Origin: Phoronis australis
Lineage: Eukaryota > Phoronida > Phoronidae
Direction: 5' to 3'
Assembly (NCBI GenBank): GCA_002633005.1
Contig: NMRA01000417.1
Span: 198,158-262,157, forward strand
DNA length: 64,000 bases
Shown here: one piece after another, positions 1 through 13,300 of the stretch
Layout: each line of letters starts with the position of its first letter
How positions within the stretch are numbered: the first letter of the stretch is position 1
Notes under the pieces: model-generated
What the model was told of the DNA's origin: nothing
Database searches by the model: none
Seen by the model: the letters and a program-made list of their open reading frames with translations, nothing else
Translations under genes and position numbers: made by a program

Positions 1-1269
1 TTTGCCTTAATAATACATGAAGTGTAGATATTCCCTGGAGGTATAAGTTTAATCATAAAGTGACGCCTCTCTTGCTGAGCCTTGCGTGACTCCAGTGTTA
101 CAGCACATGTAAGTTGTGTGTGATGTCAAGTTTAGTGCAAATTCATGGCCACAGCAAATGCGACATAAACAGTTTTATTGGCACCACTTCAGATCTGGTA
201 TATATCACAATATGTACAGGACATCAATTATACTTCACAGACATGGCCAGTGCGTAATGATTAAATTGATCAGGTTTAATAATTTGATGAGGAATACTAA
301 ATTGTGTTTTCCTGTAACTACAAACAAATGCAAACCTTTGAAAGAAATGCGGTCGACAGCTTTGACTGATACAGGACTGTACAAGCTATGCTGCAAGTCG
401 TCATTCAAGCTTTACCTTTCCATTAGCGACTGTCTTAATGCTTTTTAAGCAATAGAATTTCCACATGGTTTGTTGAAATGCAAAACACGATCTAGAGTCA
501 TCACGATTTTCTTCCAAACAAACTAATATGTGCTGCGCTGTGTGATGTTTTCAAGAACTCTCGGCTTGGCCTGAAACTTGTCACATAATGTCATGCATTG
601 ATTTATAGCCAATGGGTAATTAATTTAACAACAACTTAGGCTCAAGACGACTTGATGTTATCACTTCCTGTTGAGCACGCTCAGTTGTAGCTCACTAGGA
701 GGCTCGGTCGTATGGCTTCGTTTGTGTTCCAAAAGTCTACATGTACATCAAGTGGGAAGGGCTTTGAGCTGTTGGCATGTTGCTCAGTCTATTGGATACG
801 TGTTGGCAGTAATGAGGCTTTCAAGTTTGACCAGTTCAAGGTATCAGTGATGTACATGTTCATTTTTGTACACTGGCTCATTCTGGTCCCAGTACGGCTA
901 GGCAGAATGGTAATGTAGCAACTTGCGCAAGTACAAGTGGGTTAGGTTTATGAGACTAGTGTTGCTGCTGGTAATATTGGAAACTACAGACTGTGGTGGG
1001 TATTTTTCCTTAGAAATTCGAAGATAATAGTATTGTTTGCACTGACCTGCTTGGATGCATTGTGGTTTTCTTTGCACTGGCCTAGCCAGAACCACTGCAG
1101 GTTTTCTAGCTCATCCATGTTGTTGAGAATTCAGTTTTAAATAACATTACTGTGATACAGTGTTAAGAGGAAATGGACAAAAAGGCATCATGTTTTTTGC
1201 GTCTTAGAAATGGGGATCCAGTTCCGTTAACACTCTGTTTATGATGATGTCATGTTGTTGTGTTCATAG
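1..1269 (+). other. intron (5' part of gene upstream), no exon recognised
   Basis: This ends with a TTCATAG acceptor at 1263-1269. No frame contains a PDZ-like GLGF motif or another coding signature. The short open frames at 116-448 and 712-918 have no recognisable domain and lack flanking splice signals in a useful phase. It is probably intron between the PDZ exons and the first coiled-coil exon. Confidence 0.6.
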
Positions 1270-1350
1270 GCTGAGAAAGAGAGGGAGTTTGAGAGTCAGA
1301 AGATTTTGACTACCAAGTTGATGCTGAAGCAGGCTATAGATGATTATGAT
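1270..1350 (+). CDS. ARHGEF11/12: RhoGEF exon 1 (window-local): charged helix after PDZ
   Basis: 81 nt, phase 0 at both ends, acceptor TTCATAG, donor GTAAGT. It begins AEKEREFESQ and ends KQAIDDYD: Glu/Lys-rich helical sequence leading into the coiled coil of the next exon. It is too short to assign alone; continuity of frame with exon 2 supports it. The donor at 1351 is the first unit of a tandem repeat (see 1351-1700). Confidence 0.75.
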
Positions 1351-4300
1351 GTAAGTTGGGTCAGAAGGGGAGGAGTTGATAGTGGGGGCGGAGTTGAAGG
1401 AGATTATGGGTGACTGGTGCAAGTTGGGTCGAAAGGGGACTAGTTTATAGCATAGAGTGGAGACGTAATTGAATGAGGTTATGTGTGAGTGTGGTGCAAG
1501 TTGGGTCACAGGGGGAGGGGTTAAAGGAAGTTATGATTGACTGTGGTGCAAGTTGGGTCTGAAGGGCAGAGATTGAAGGAGTCAGGTGCAGAGTTTAATG
1601 AGGTTGTGAGTGGCTGGTGCAAGTGTGATCAGAAAGGGAGGAGTTGATGGATTGGAACAGAGTTGAAGGAGGTTATGGTTGACTGTGGGTTGGAAGAAGT
1701 GGGGTGGGGGTGGAATTGAAGGATAATGCAAATTTAGCAAAACGTAAAATGGCCGTAATGCATTCTTAAAGACTTCAGGGACATTAAAAGGATACTTCCT
1801 TATTTCACAGATTGGATATTCTGGTCTGTGATAAGTGCTCTTTTCCAACAGCTGCCTGTTATTTGCTAAAGCGTAGGTCGCGCTTGCCCATTTAGTAGAC
1901 TTTGAAAGGAGTTTTCAAATTTTCTTCCGAACTTATGAGAGTGTCGATGGTCACAACATTATTTTGTTTCAGAGAACTGGATTGGAAAATTCTTTTTCAT
2001 ATAAGTTAATAGGCCAACACTGGATATGGTATCCTTTTGAATTATGCATGCTATTTTGAAAAAATTTGCAGTTTGCTCAGGAATTTTTACCATCCTGAGT
2101 ATGTGTACTGGCTACTTGGTACAGGTTTATCACAATGTAAGTGCATTATAAAGTCTGAAAAAGGCGAAGTGGGGTGAAGAATTAAAGCTTGCTACCATGT
2201 CTTGGATGTTAGCTGGGTCTGAAGAAGAGGAGTTGGGGGCAGACTGAACCGGGTTACCAGGTCCGGGATATTAGTTGGATCAGAAGAGGAGGAGTTACGG
2301 ATAGAACAGAAGCAGGCTGCCGGGACTGGAATGTACATTAATTTTGTTCCAAGCTGGAGGTCTTGATGGTATAGTGGGTGGAGACTAGGATGTAAGTTAG
2401 GTCCTAATAAGTGTTGACTGAGCAGTGACAACTGTAGTGTAAACTGGGGAGAAGTAGGATAACATGAGTAAACACACGGTGACCGTTATGGTGTAGTGGT
2501 TAGTTGTGAGTAAGGTGAATGGATGATAAAATGGTACAACTGGCTATTTCAGCGCATTCGTCGAGAGTACCTGCATCATCCAAATGAAAGGCTGCAAGTT
2601 CAATTAGCTGAAGCACAGAAGACTATTGAGGTGATCAAGAAACAGTTGGAACTATTAACAGGGCAGGAGGGGAAGCAAGAACCTGCGAATACTTCTACAC
2701 AGGTGAGGAGTAGTGGTCACTGCCAGGGGTCAGGACAGTTGGTACTACTGGCAGTGAAAGGGGAATGTGGTCTGAGTTAGGGATCTGGCCTGTTGTTATT
2801 GTTTGCAATGAAGGGGGCATGGTCACACACGTGGTGACACTGTTGTTATGGTTCGCAGTGACGGGGAGGGAATGGCTAGAGTCTATTTTTTGCGCCCACA
2901 TATATATATGTCAGGGCTTGGAATTTTCCGCGGAAACGCAGATTTCCGCTTTTTTCAAATGTTCTTTCCGCGTATTTTATAATATTTCCGTCCGACGTCC
3001 GTCCGGCGTCCGCTGCTCTGTCTCCAAAACGCCTTGACGTATGTTCATAAAATTTTGCACATATGTTTTGTTCCGTGGATGGGATGGCGCGAACGAACTT
3101 TCAGATGGATCCGACTACCGGTGTGCCCCCTAGTGGCAATTTTATTTTCTTTACGTTTGCCTCTAGCTTCAAAAGTCCTAAACGGGTTTTCATAAAATTT
3201 GTTATACAGGCACCTATTAGTAAGATGATGCTATCCTCCCGTTTTCATATGGATTTGATGTAGTTTGTGCCACCTAGTGACCACTTTTACTGTTTTTTTG
3301 CGTCCACCCCTCTATCAACCAAAGTGGGATGTATGTTCTTACTATGAAGTGGACGGCAGATGATGATTTTCCAACGGTTTTGACTACTGTGGCGCCTCCT
3401 AGTGGCAGTTTTGTTTTTTTTGCGCTTATGGCTGTATCCCCTAAACTGGTCGGATGATCTTTACTAAATTTAGTAAATGTATTTATATGATGTTAACAAC
3501 AGAGGGCGACGACTTTCAGACGGATCTGAGTACTGGTGTGCCACCTAGTGGCAATTTTATTTTTTTTTACGTTTACCTCTGTATGTTCAAAGGTACTCTA
3601 CGTATTTTCATAAAATTTGGCATACAGGCATCTGTTAATGAGGTGACGATTTCACTTTGTTTTCAGATGTATTTGACCTAGTGGCCATTTTGACTGTTTT
3701 CAAGTCTGTTTTTTGGCGTCCAGTCATCTATCAACCAAACCGTTTTCAGGTTAATTGTGAAAATTTGCATGTATGTTTTTATTATGAAGCGGATGGCTGA
3801 TGATGATTTTCCAACGAGTTTGACTACTGTGGCGCTTCCTAGTGGCAGTTTTTTTTGTGGTCAGTCAATGCTCTTGACTGTTGTTTCTAGTGAGAGTAAA
3901 CGGGGAGTGGTCAGTCAGTTTTCTGGATTATTATCACTATTTACAATGAAGGGGGAGTGGTCATGTTCAGGTGTTGGGACAGTTGTTACAGTTGCCAGCT
4001 CATCTTGACATGTTGATGATGTCTCCTCCCTTGTGTTTCAGTTGTCCAGTCCAAGTACTGGCTCCAGTACAACGTCACAGTCACCTGACTATTCAAGCCA
4101 TGCTGATAATGCCTTCTTGTCGCCAACTGCCAATCACTCATCAAACTTCCAGATTGTCTACGCCCCTGTACCTTGGGTGAGTTCCTGGTCTTGTTTAAGT
4201 GTTGTGGTTTCAATATGAAGCAAGTTCCAACGCATCATGTTGTAGGTTGGGAGAGTTATACTAATGGCAGTAACACAAAGAATCTTTTGTATCTGTCTCT

Positions 4301-7300
4301 TTATTGATGAAGTATTTGCTTGACTAACCTTATAATTTTCTGTGGTGGTATACCTAGCCATTGACTTAATCATGTTATGAGCCGATATGTGAACATTTCG
4401 TCAACAAATGACTTTTTCAGTAGAATGCTGAATGACTACAGCAAAGCTAGATGTGATCATACACAAAGGAATAATCTTGAATGCTTGTTTGAGTGTTGTC
4501 TTGTTTCCACATATTTGGTTGGTATGAGAGGGAAGCCTTATCATCTTGTACACTTAGCCTAGTGTTGTACTGTTTCCTTGCAGGGAGGTAGTCGCGGCGG
4601 GTTCCATCAGAAGTCACCGTCCATGCCTGAGACATTCTACTCGACCGAAGAAGCCCGTGATGCGTCAGTCATGCGTTCCCATTCAGACGTGACGCGTAGT
4701 ACGTCCAATCAGCTGTTCACTTCAACTTATGAACCAACGAAGGAAGAGACCGTAGCTCAACAGAAAGTGACGGTAGGTGTCACTACTAGTTAGTGAGAGA
4801 ATGATGTTCATTAGGACTGTTCCAGCAAAATCTGTATGGGAGGGGGAGACGGCAGTTGAAGCAAAAATTAATGGGTGGTTGTCTTCTGAAGGAAATTTAA
4901 ATTATGAGTGGTCCTTATTGAAAGAAGTAAGTTGCCTGGTGGTGTTTTTTGTCCCATAATAGTAGTCAGGTGGGTATTTTCAGCCAAACACGGATCTCAA
5001 TACCCTCTCAGTAAACTTCAAAACTCACCAAAAATTCACTTAGCATATACCCGAAACTCTCCAAGAACAAGACAAGCCCATGTTACTAGTGTACGAGAAT
5101 GCCATATGTACACTATGCCATTACTCGAGTCATGGGCAACTTGATTACAGCCACATGTTGTACAGTTATATTAGAATGAAAATTACTGCAACACTAAACT
5201 GGCGTTAATGCATCTAAGAAAATTGTTGAATTTTTAAATAAAAAGTATGAGGAGTCAGGTAGATAAGTTCCAATATTCACTTGACATAGCAGCCTAAAAG
5301 CATTCGTGGAAACACTGAGATTCATAGATTTATGAAATTGAAAAAATCGTTTTGACAGTACAGAAACACCTGGTGGACAGTCACCTGGCGGCTGCCTAAA
5401 GTATTGCTCACAGGTGTCTTTGAACAACAAGTTTCTGGTAACTGACATGAGTTGTGATCTCACATGGAATTTTTCTGCACCCATAAAAACTTTTGTGGTC
5501 GCATATAGTCGGCATTCCATTTGTCGCTCTGTCAGTGGCGTTATCATTTCTTGTCCGTCAGTTACCTTAAGAACCACTTGGCTGGCAGATCATGATGAAA
5601 TTTGGTATAGAGTTACTTGGCACCAGTCGATTTTCGGACGGATTTGGCTACCTCGGTAACCCATGTTGGTTGTTTGTTTTTTGACAAGCTATTCCTTGTG
5701 CGTAAATTATCTCAAAACTGTTTGACAGATCATGATGAAATTCAATACAGAGGTTGGTATGCGAGAATGCGCCGGCACCAGTCAATTTTTGGACAGATTC
5801 AACTACTGTGGCACCCCATTAGTTTTTGACTACTCAAGTCATTCCTTGTCCGTCTATTATGTTGAAACCGCTTAACATAATGACAGAGATAGATGGTGGG
5901 GATGTGCCGGCACCTGCCGATTTTCGGTCACATTTGGCTACCGTAGCACCCCCTGTTGGCCTTTTATTTTTTGACAAGATAGGCTGATTTATCTCCAAAA
6001 CCGCTAGGCACAACTGGATGAAATTTGGCACACAGATGTATGGCCAGGATGGATGCGCTGACAGTAGTCAATGTTTGTTTTGATTTGACCACCCTCTTGG
6101 CTGCTTTAGAACATTCGACTAGACAGCTAGTTCTTGTACATGATCATTTATAAGTACTTAATAGATCATGATGTGTGACCTAGAGGCAATTTGTTTACTG
6201 GTGTTGCCCCCTCTTGTAGGAATTTTGAAGTAATGAGCACCTCTAGCTTCTGCCATTTACAATGCTCACGAAAAGCGTATACCAACATTCTTGTTCATTA
6301 ATCGCTATTCACTGGAAAGCATGTGTGAATTTTTATTCCCCGCCTGGGAGGGAGCTGATGTGTCTACTGGACCATTTTAGACTCCAGTGTTCTCAATGAC
6401 CTGTTTTGACTCGATGTGGTATTGTTTTTGGATTTTGTCACGTCGAGTTTGGGGAAAGCGCGTCAAGCTCAAAAATTGCCGCGTCATGTTTAAAACTTTG
6501 GCTGGCTTGGTACTTCAACCCTCAGCATCTAATCAGCCTGATTTTATCAACAATAAACATAGTTCACTTTACTGAAAGGCTGTTACCAGTAGCATATTCA
6601 CTGTAATAAGGCGCCCGGGGCGCTTAGTAAAATTTGTTTCGGAGGGAGGCGCTTCTTGAATATTGTAACCAAAGGCTGTTGAAACCCGGTCTCCAAAACG
6701 GGTGAAATCGGAAGCTACAATTCATCAAATTTACGCTACGTGATTTATCTGTAGCCTATGATAGACTTTCTACAAAACGGTGGCGCATTGCTATCAAATT
6801 TCCTTAAATTACGATCATTTTACAGAAAATTGTACTGAAATCCCTGGGCAAAAACTCGCCGATGCACCGCTGCCTCATCGCGATCGTCGATAGGACAGCT
6901 TGAACAAAAATATAGTTTCTACTCCACAAATTACCTGAAATCCTCACTTAAGTTTTCCGAATAATGTCTCTAAGTTTTTAAGTTCCAGTGGAGTCGATAT
7001 TAATTACAATATAGGTTCAAATCTGCGCAAGATTGTACCCAACACCATGAAAAAATCTCTGGAAGAACACACATGTCGCAATCACGAGACCTTTGTTTTG
7101 AAGAAGGTGTGCGTGTGGGAGTGAGCGAGCGCATGCATTTGCCGGAGTAAACGCAATGTAGGCCTAACGATTTAGGTGTGCATTGTAATTAAAGAAATAA
7201 CACAAGCAGTATCAGGAGAACGCGTTTTATTTAGCACTTGCTGATCACATCTACTCAGTGTTAAAACGTGTGAGAATTGTCTCGGTAGGGCCCAAGGCTG

Positions 7301-10300
7301 GATGACATTGGGTCGCCAGATGACTGGATATGTGACAGTCTAAGTTATTTTCCGGGAAATTCGGGGACGGAGGTGTACACTATCAGTGGTGCATTTTATC
7401 AGGTATAATACTTTAAAAACACCAATTATGAATACATTAAACAAACAAGTGATTAATAAAGCAATCCATCTTAAAAATAATGCAACAGGTTTTACGGCAT
7501 TAGAAATTTCTGAAATTAGTGCCCATATTTATTTCTTGCTGATATGCTAACCGTAGTTTTATGGATAGTTCTTGAAGAGTAATGTCTGTGATGACAAGTG
7601 ACAGGTATGTAGGCCTAGCGCGCGCTTCCTGGTCACGCACTTTTAACAACAATCTTTTTATTTGTGAGACAGTTGTCAGTAGAATGGGCACTTCGCGGTT
7701 TTCACGTGTAGGCCATACAAAGTGTCAAAAAGTAGGTCACACCTGACCAGTTCAGTGTACATTTTTGAAACATATAAATACCTCCAGTGGAGATGTTAAA
7801 GCTATGGACTAGAGAAAAGACAGCATTGTGACTACTGATGTTGAACTCTAGAAATATGCGTCGAGTTTGGAATTGGTATTGTGGAGAACACTGGGCTCAC
7901 GAAACACTTAAGACTGAAAATATCTGACTGAAAATATCTGAAGAGAATAAAACCTAACGTGTACATTGCCGTGTATAATTCAAGCTTAGTTTAAAAATAT
8001 TGTGGTTGGTTGCATTATATATTTCAACTTCATTAAAAATTATGGGTGGTTGGTTGGAGAAATAAAAGAGAAATATGGGCGGAGGGTAAAAAATGAAAGT
8101 GCCTTCCCCCATACATACAATACCGGTACAGCCCTTAGGTGTTTAGCTGACTTTATATTTTTATTCACCCACATACGTATAAATATTTGGTTGCATATTT
8201 TCCGTCATCTCCGTCTGGCATTTGTCCAGTGTCTGGCCGGCATCCGCGGCTGTATCTCCTGTACCCTTGCTGGACGGCAGTGACTTTCGGACAAATCTAA
8301 CTACCACTATTCCTCCCAGTGTCAATTTCATTTTTTCGTTTCTGTCTGTCTTTAAATTTCTTTGATAGATCTTCATGAAATTCATCAAATAGGTTTTTCT
8401 AAAATATGATGATGCCCTCCCCTTTTCGGATGGATTCAGAATATTTTATGTCACATTATTTACCAAACCTCTTAATGGATCATTGTAAACATTTGTATAT
8501 GTGTTTCTACTAAGAAAAGTACACCTGTGCCCCTTAGTGGCATTTTTATTATTTTTGTGTACGTTTTTTTTTTGTCCGCCTCCCTATTCACCAAACTGTT
8601 TGAGGAATCATGATAAAACGTGACAGGTGTGTTCCTATTGAGGAGAGCATAGCTGACTTGTTTTACACTCCTTTGAGGCTATTTTAAATTTTCTGATGTT
8701 GCTCCCTCCAGTAGATAATTTTGAGTTAGAATAATCCTTTGTATCTGTGCTGTATGTGATGCACTCCGTGGTTACATATTGATACTGCGTTGTTCTTGTA
8801 AGAATTAACATTGGGACTCATCGGGGAAGTCTCAAAAAGTGTTTGTTATTTTGTTGATTCATCTAGTTAGTTTCAGGTTCTTGGTGTTGCTTTATTGTTT
8901 CTCATACTACGGTACATCACAGTTGTTGTTATTGCGTTCTCGAACCACTCATCCCAGTCTTTTCAGTAGTGTAGTGTACTTCTCGCACTGCCACCTAGCA
9001 CCCTTTTACATGGGCCCTGTATCCATGTCTAACCCAGTATACAGAACCACACTACCCAGCTTACCTACATACATATCTTTAACCTATCTTCTGCTACAGG
9101 CTAGTACCACACGGCGCCACCTACTGTTGAGGAAGGTAATCATCTGTCTAGGAACTCCGCCCAAATTCTTTTACTTCTTAGTCAAATAGAGTGGTTTATA
9201 CGTTTTTATAGCTTTAAGGGAGTACATTTGAGAATTATTATTAAGCCAGAAATTGTTATTCCTGTGTTAAAATTTGATAACTTAATACCACTCTGTTTGA
9301 TGCTGTTATGGTCGCAAGGAGTCATCTCTTGGCCCTGTCACACCAAACTCATTCTCAAGACATGCAAGCCTGGTATCTTTATCAGGGGACTTTATTTTTA
9401 TTGATTTATTTATTGTAATATTTAAAATGAAGATGGCCTCTTCAGTGATATCACTGCTTTCCAAAAAAAAACATTATCAGCAACGGAAGAACTTGTAGAG
9501 TATGTAGCTTGACTGCTACTGAATTTGCAGCTGAGATTTGCTGGAGCCACTGACACATCTGTACATGCAACAGGCATAGAGACATTTATTTCTTTGTTTC
9601 ACTTTCATAAATCCAAGCTTGAAGTACAAGTTGTCGACCTGGGTGTCCCTAGTTCTTGTACCCAGGATAGCCCTGGCAAGCTCTATTTTGGATTACTTGG
9701 ACTTTACTATTAGTGTGTCATTAGTATGCCCCCAAACGGGTAAACAATAATCAATATGAGGCTGAAGAATGGTAAAAGGTCTTAAGAGTGCTGACATTAA
9801 GAAATTTATCAAAACCGTTTAAGTACACCGATTTTCCTTGAAAATTTTATTGTGAATGTGTTTTGTACGCATGTTAAATTTAAGATTGGGATCTAAAAGA
9901 AGGCCCAATAAACTTGTCAACACTCTCGATAGGGAAACTGTTCATAGAAAGGGACAAAGCACACCTCCAACACCACTCCATCCACATTTCTTACACAGCG
10001 CTTAGTTGGTTCCAACTCATTTTCTCTTGTGTTTTGAGATGATATGTGTTTGGTATGACATGGCCCTTTTGGTCCTAACCTATGTCCCCTACTTGGATCT
10101 CATTTATTGAACTTTATTTACTTTTGTCTTGAGAAGTCAGAGCATGATGAAATCTGAACTTTCACAAAATACCTTCCAATTTCCTTGTACGTCTTCCCTC
10201 TAGTCAGTAAAGGTTGAGGTTGTGTTAAAGGTCTCCTTGGGATGATAGTTTCATTTTTGGTGTTGGCTCTTAGTCATATTTTGGTTCATTATGGACATCC

Positions 10301-13300
10301 TTGTTACCGTTAAACAGTAAAACCTTACTAATTCACTTTTCCTTTGCTATTCTGTAATGTTTCTGTTTCACCAGTCATTACCAGGTGCACATCTTGCTGT
10401 TTCCTGATGCGTTTGTCTCTTTGTTCCATTGAGATTGTTGCCTTTGACAGCAATGTCATCGAGATGTTTAGTCAGAAAGGCGCCATTTGTTGGATGCAGT
10501 AATGTTGTACTTGGGTATTTTTTATTTAGCTGCAATATGCTGAAAACAAGCTGTGTCATTATATGGTGATATTGTTTTCGTTGAACGTACTTTCAATACA
10601 ACCTCTTATTCACAAAACAGTGGGTAATTAAATTTTGTTTTTCGCGTTGATATTGTTGTCAAATGAGACCTGTTGTGAGGTTAAATGCTCAAGTTACGCG
10701 CAAAAAAGCAATTGTGAATCGTGTGTGTGAATGAAATCATGTTGTTCATTCTCCATTGAGGCCAACAAAATTTGATGTGGAATGTAGCGGGTGTTGCTTT
10801 CGTTCTCTCAGTATTCTAGTTCTTGTATCTCGTGTTTTCAAATCAACAGTAGCTTAGTAGCATTAATTTTCCAGCTGAGTCAGGTTTACTAGATTGTTGG
10901 TAAATCCTTTGTTTGTACCTCTTTACAATTCAACTGGTTGGCAGTAGGTCAGATGATAGCATCATATGTCAAGCTGTATAATCCTGCGGGCATCACTATA
11001 ATCCTGTCCGTAACTGGAGCTATAGCTTATCTCAGTTTGTAACTCTCCTGGGTGAGTGCTGCTTGTGACGGAGACACAACATCAAACAAATGATGGTTAC
11101 ATTGATGACGTGAAGAGTGTTTGATGGAGGCACTCAATAAAGCCACTAGCTAGATGGTGATAGAAGAGTTCACAGAATATTCATAGAACAGAGTAAGTGT
11201 GCTCTCGGTATCAGCCTGGCTGTGTCTGTTGTCATGTTCATTGGTAAGTTTCAATTGCGCTTTGGTTTACTTTTATTGATGTTATTGAAGTGTGATTAGT
11301 GATAGATTGTTGTACATTGTGATCAGTTGATCACCGTGGGTAATCAAAGGGTAAGGCTCTAGGCAGACTTGTGTGAGTCTCTGCTAAATATGGGTAAACT
11401 TCCTGCCAGAATTATTTCGCTCTTAATTAAACTTTTATTGTAGCAAGGTAGCGTTTTGTTGAATTTCAGTCATTGCACCGAGTAGTTTATCTCAATTTTT
11501 TTAGTTGTGATTATACTGTAAGATTAATTGTCGTGTTACTGAGTGTGGGTGGAGCAACACCTGTCGGACGTGTGGCCGAGATTTAGCCAGAATTGAAAAT
11601 GGATATTTAAACCAGTTTTGTACGTCTTATTTCAATGTTGTCCTGTTTATTTTGAAAGTACTTTACAGACCATCAATAGCAACTGTATATGACATGTATT
11701 CCATAAGAACCAGAAGAAGAAGTCATACTGTAAAAGACATTTGGCTGTGACATCTTGTCTGTGAGGTATAGGCATTAATAAGTGTAGTGTTTTTATTACC
11801 TGTGTAGTGTTACCCAGTGTTGTGTAGGGCCTGTAAGGAGTATTTAATGGTGTTGCTGACTCATTCTTCTCAATAAAAATCACAGTAGATGTCTTGGGCT
11901 GGATGCCAGGATGTCTGGTGTTTGATACGGTATGTTATTGGGCCTGCAGGGGGAGACACTGACTTACTCCTGGCTGATGGGCAGCTCAGCACCAGTGTTG
12001 GTAGATACATAGGTGGTTTGTTTTAGCTATGGTTCATTTGTAGTTAATACATAATGCACGAAAGAACAATAATGCAAAGGTAAGGGGATACTCAAAAGGC
12101 ATCAAGGGTGCTTGCATGAAAGCCACATGATATTAAAACTACATGTAGACTGTTTACAACAAAACTAAAGCCTATGAACTAAGAATATAAGTGATAAACA
12201 AAATTCCGAATACATATAATTTTTCTAACTAGTATAGAATACCATTATACAATACATGAATTAAAACCAAAGAAATGTAAAGGATAGGATATCTTGTTAA
12301 AATTTGGAGGGTTCGGTCATACTTGAAACTAGAGAGTGGGTCTATTCGTAGCATTGAGCCGTTCTGAGCAATAGTATGAATGTGCATGTCTTTCATATGA
12401 ACTGCCAGTGAGTACTCAGTAAGCACTGTGCTTGTTTTAGAATTGGTGCACATCAAAAATGACATTTTGTTGCAGGTACACCATTGCTGGCTTAACACTG
12501 AATTCGGATGGTGTCAAGAGTGCATCAGTGTTATCCCAAAACACAGAGTTGAACGTAACGGTCTATTTTTTGCAAAAGTCAGCATGTTTTTTTTCTGCAA
12601 TATCTTATTAGTAGGTGGAAGTCATTGACATAGGGGATTGTCTCCTGTCAGTTTATTTTTAATAACCATTGCACTGTAACATCTGTGTCCAGCTATCAAC
12701 TATGTTTGCTGGGTGTGTCCCCTTGTGATTTCTATTGACCTCCGGAACAGATCAGCTATTGTGTCCAATTGACATAGTCTCTGGTCAATTCTGGATTCAA
12801 CTCTCCTGTGTTGCAAAGGTAGAAAAATGCATGGTATAATTGACCTAGTTTTTGAAATGTAGGGTTGCTAACTCAGGTCTGAGCTGAGTCGTGACAGTTA
12901 TCATGCCCACTCATGTTTTTGAATTTTTGTCGGCATTGCAACTATGTTGCAGGGTAATGTAAGTTTCTATAAAACCACCTTTCATCACAAAAAATCTCAT
13001 TGAGTCTCACGTGATCCACAACCTTTACCGATAACTTCACCGAAGTTTCGCTCTACACCGAAGTTTTAGTGAATACCTAAGCTTTGCTTTTAAATCATAC
13101 TATTTTCAGCTTGCTGATTAACTACTGGAGTTAACCTTTCCCACTTAACAAAACTTCACTAAAAGCTAAGTTTAGCCTCTAGTGGGAAAGCACTGTAAAT
13201 GAGTTCCCTTAAAAGGATACCAAACCTGTTTGAGGATTTTATCTGATCTTCATTCTGTCACCTGCTAATGCACCATTGAATGATAAAAGCAGATTTCAAA

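Noticed and set aside
712-918. Upstream exon or PDZ coding sequence
   Set aside because: The 68-residue frame lacks PDZ motifs and splice signals.
8839-9189. 116-residue open frame
   Set aside because: Leu/Ser/Tyr-rich with no domain or splice context, flanked by decayed repeats; likely chance.
11950-12000. Possible 51-bp cassette exon (GETLTYSWLMGSSAPVL)
   Set aside because: Phase 0/0 and open, but the acceptor has a poor polypyrimidine tract and the peptide resembles nothing; too short to call.
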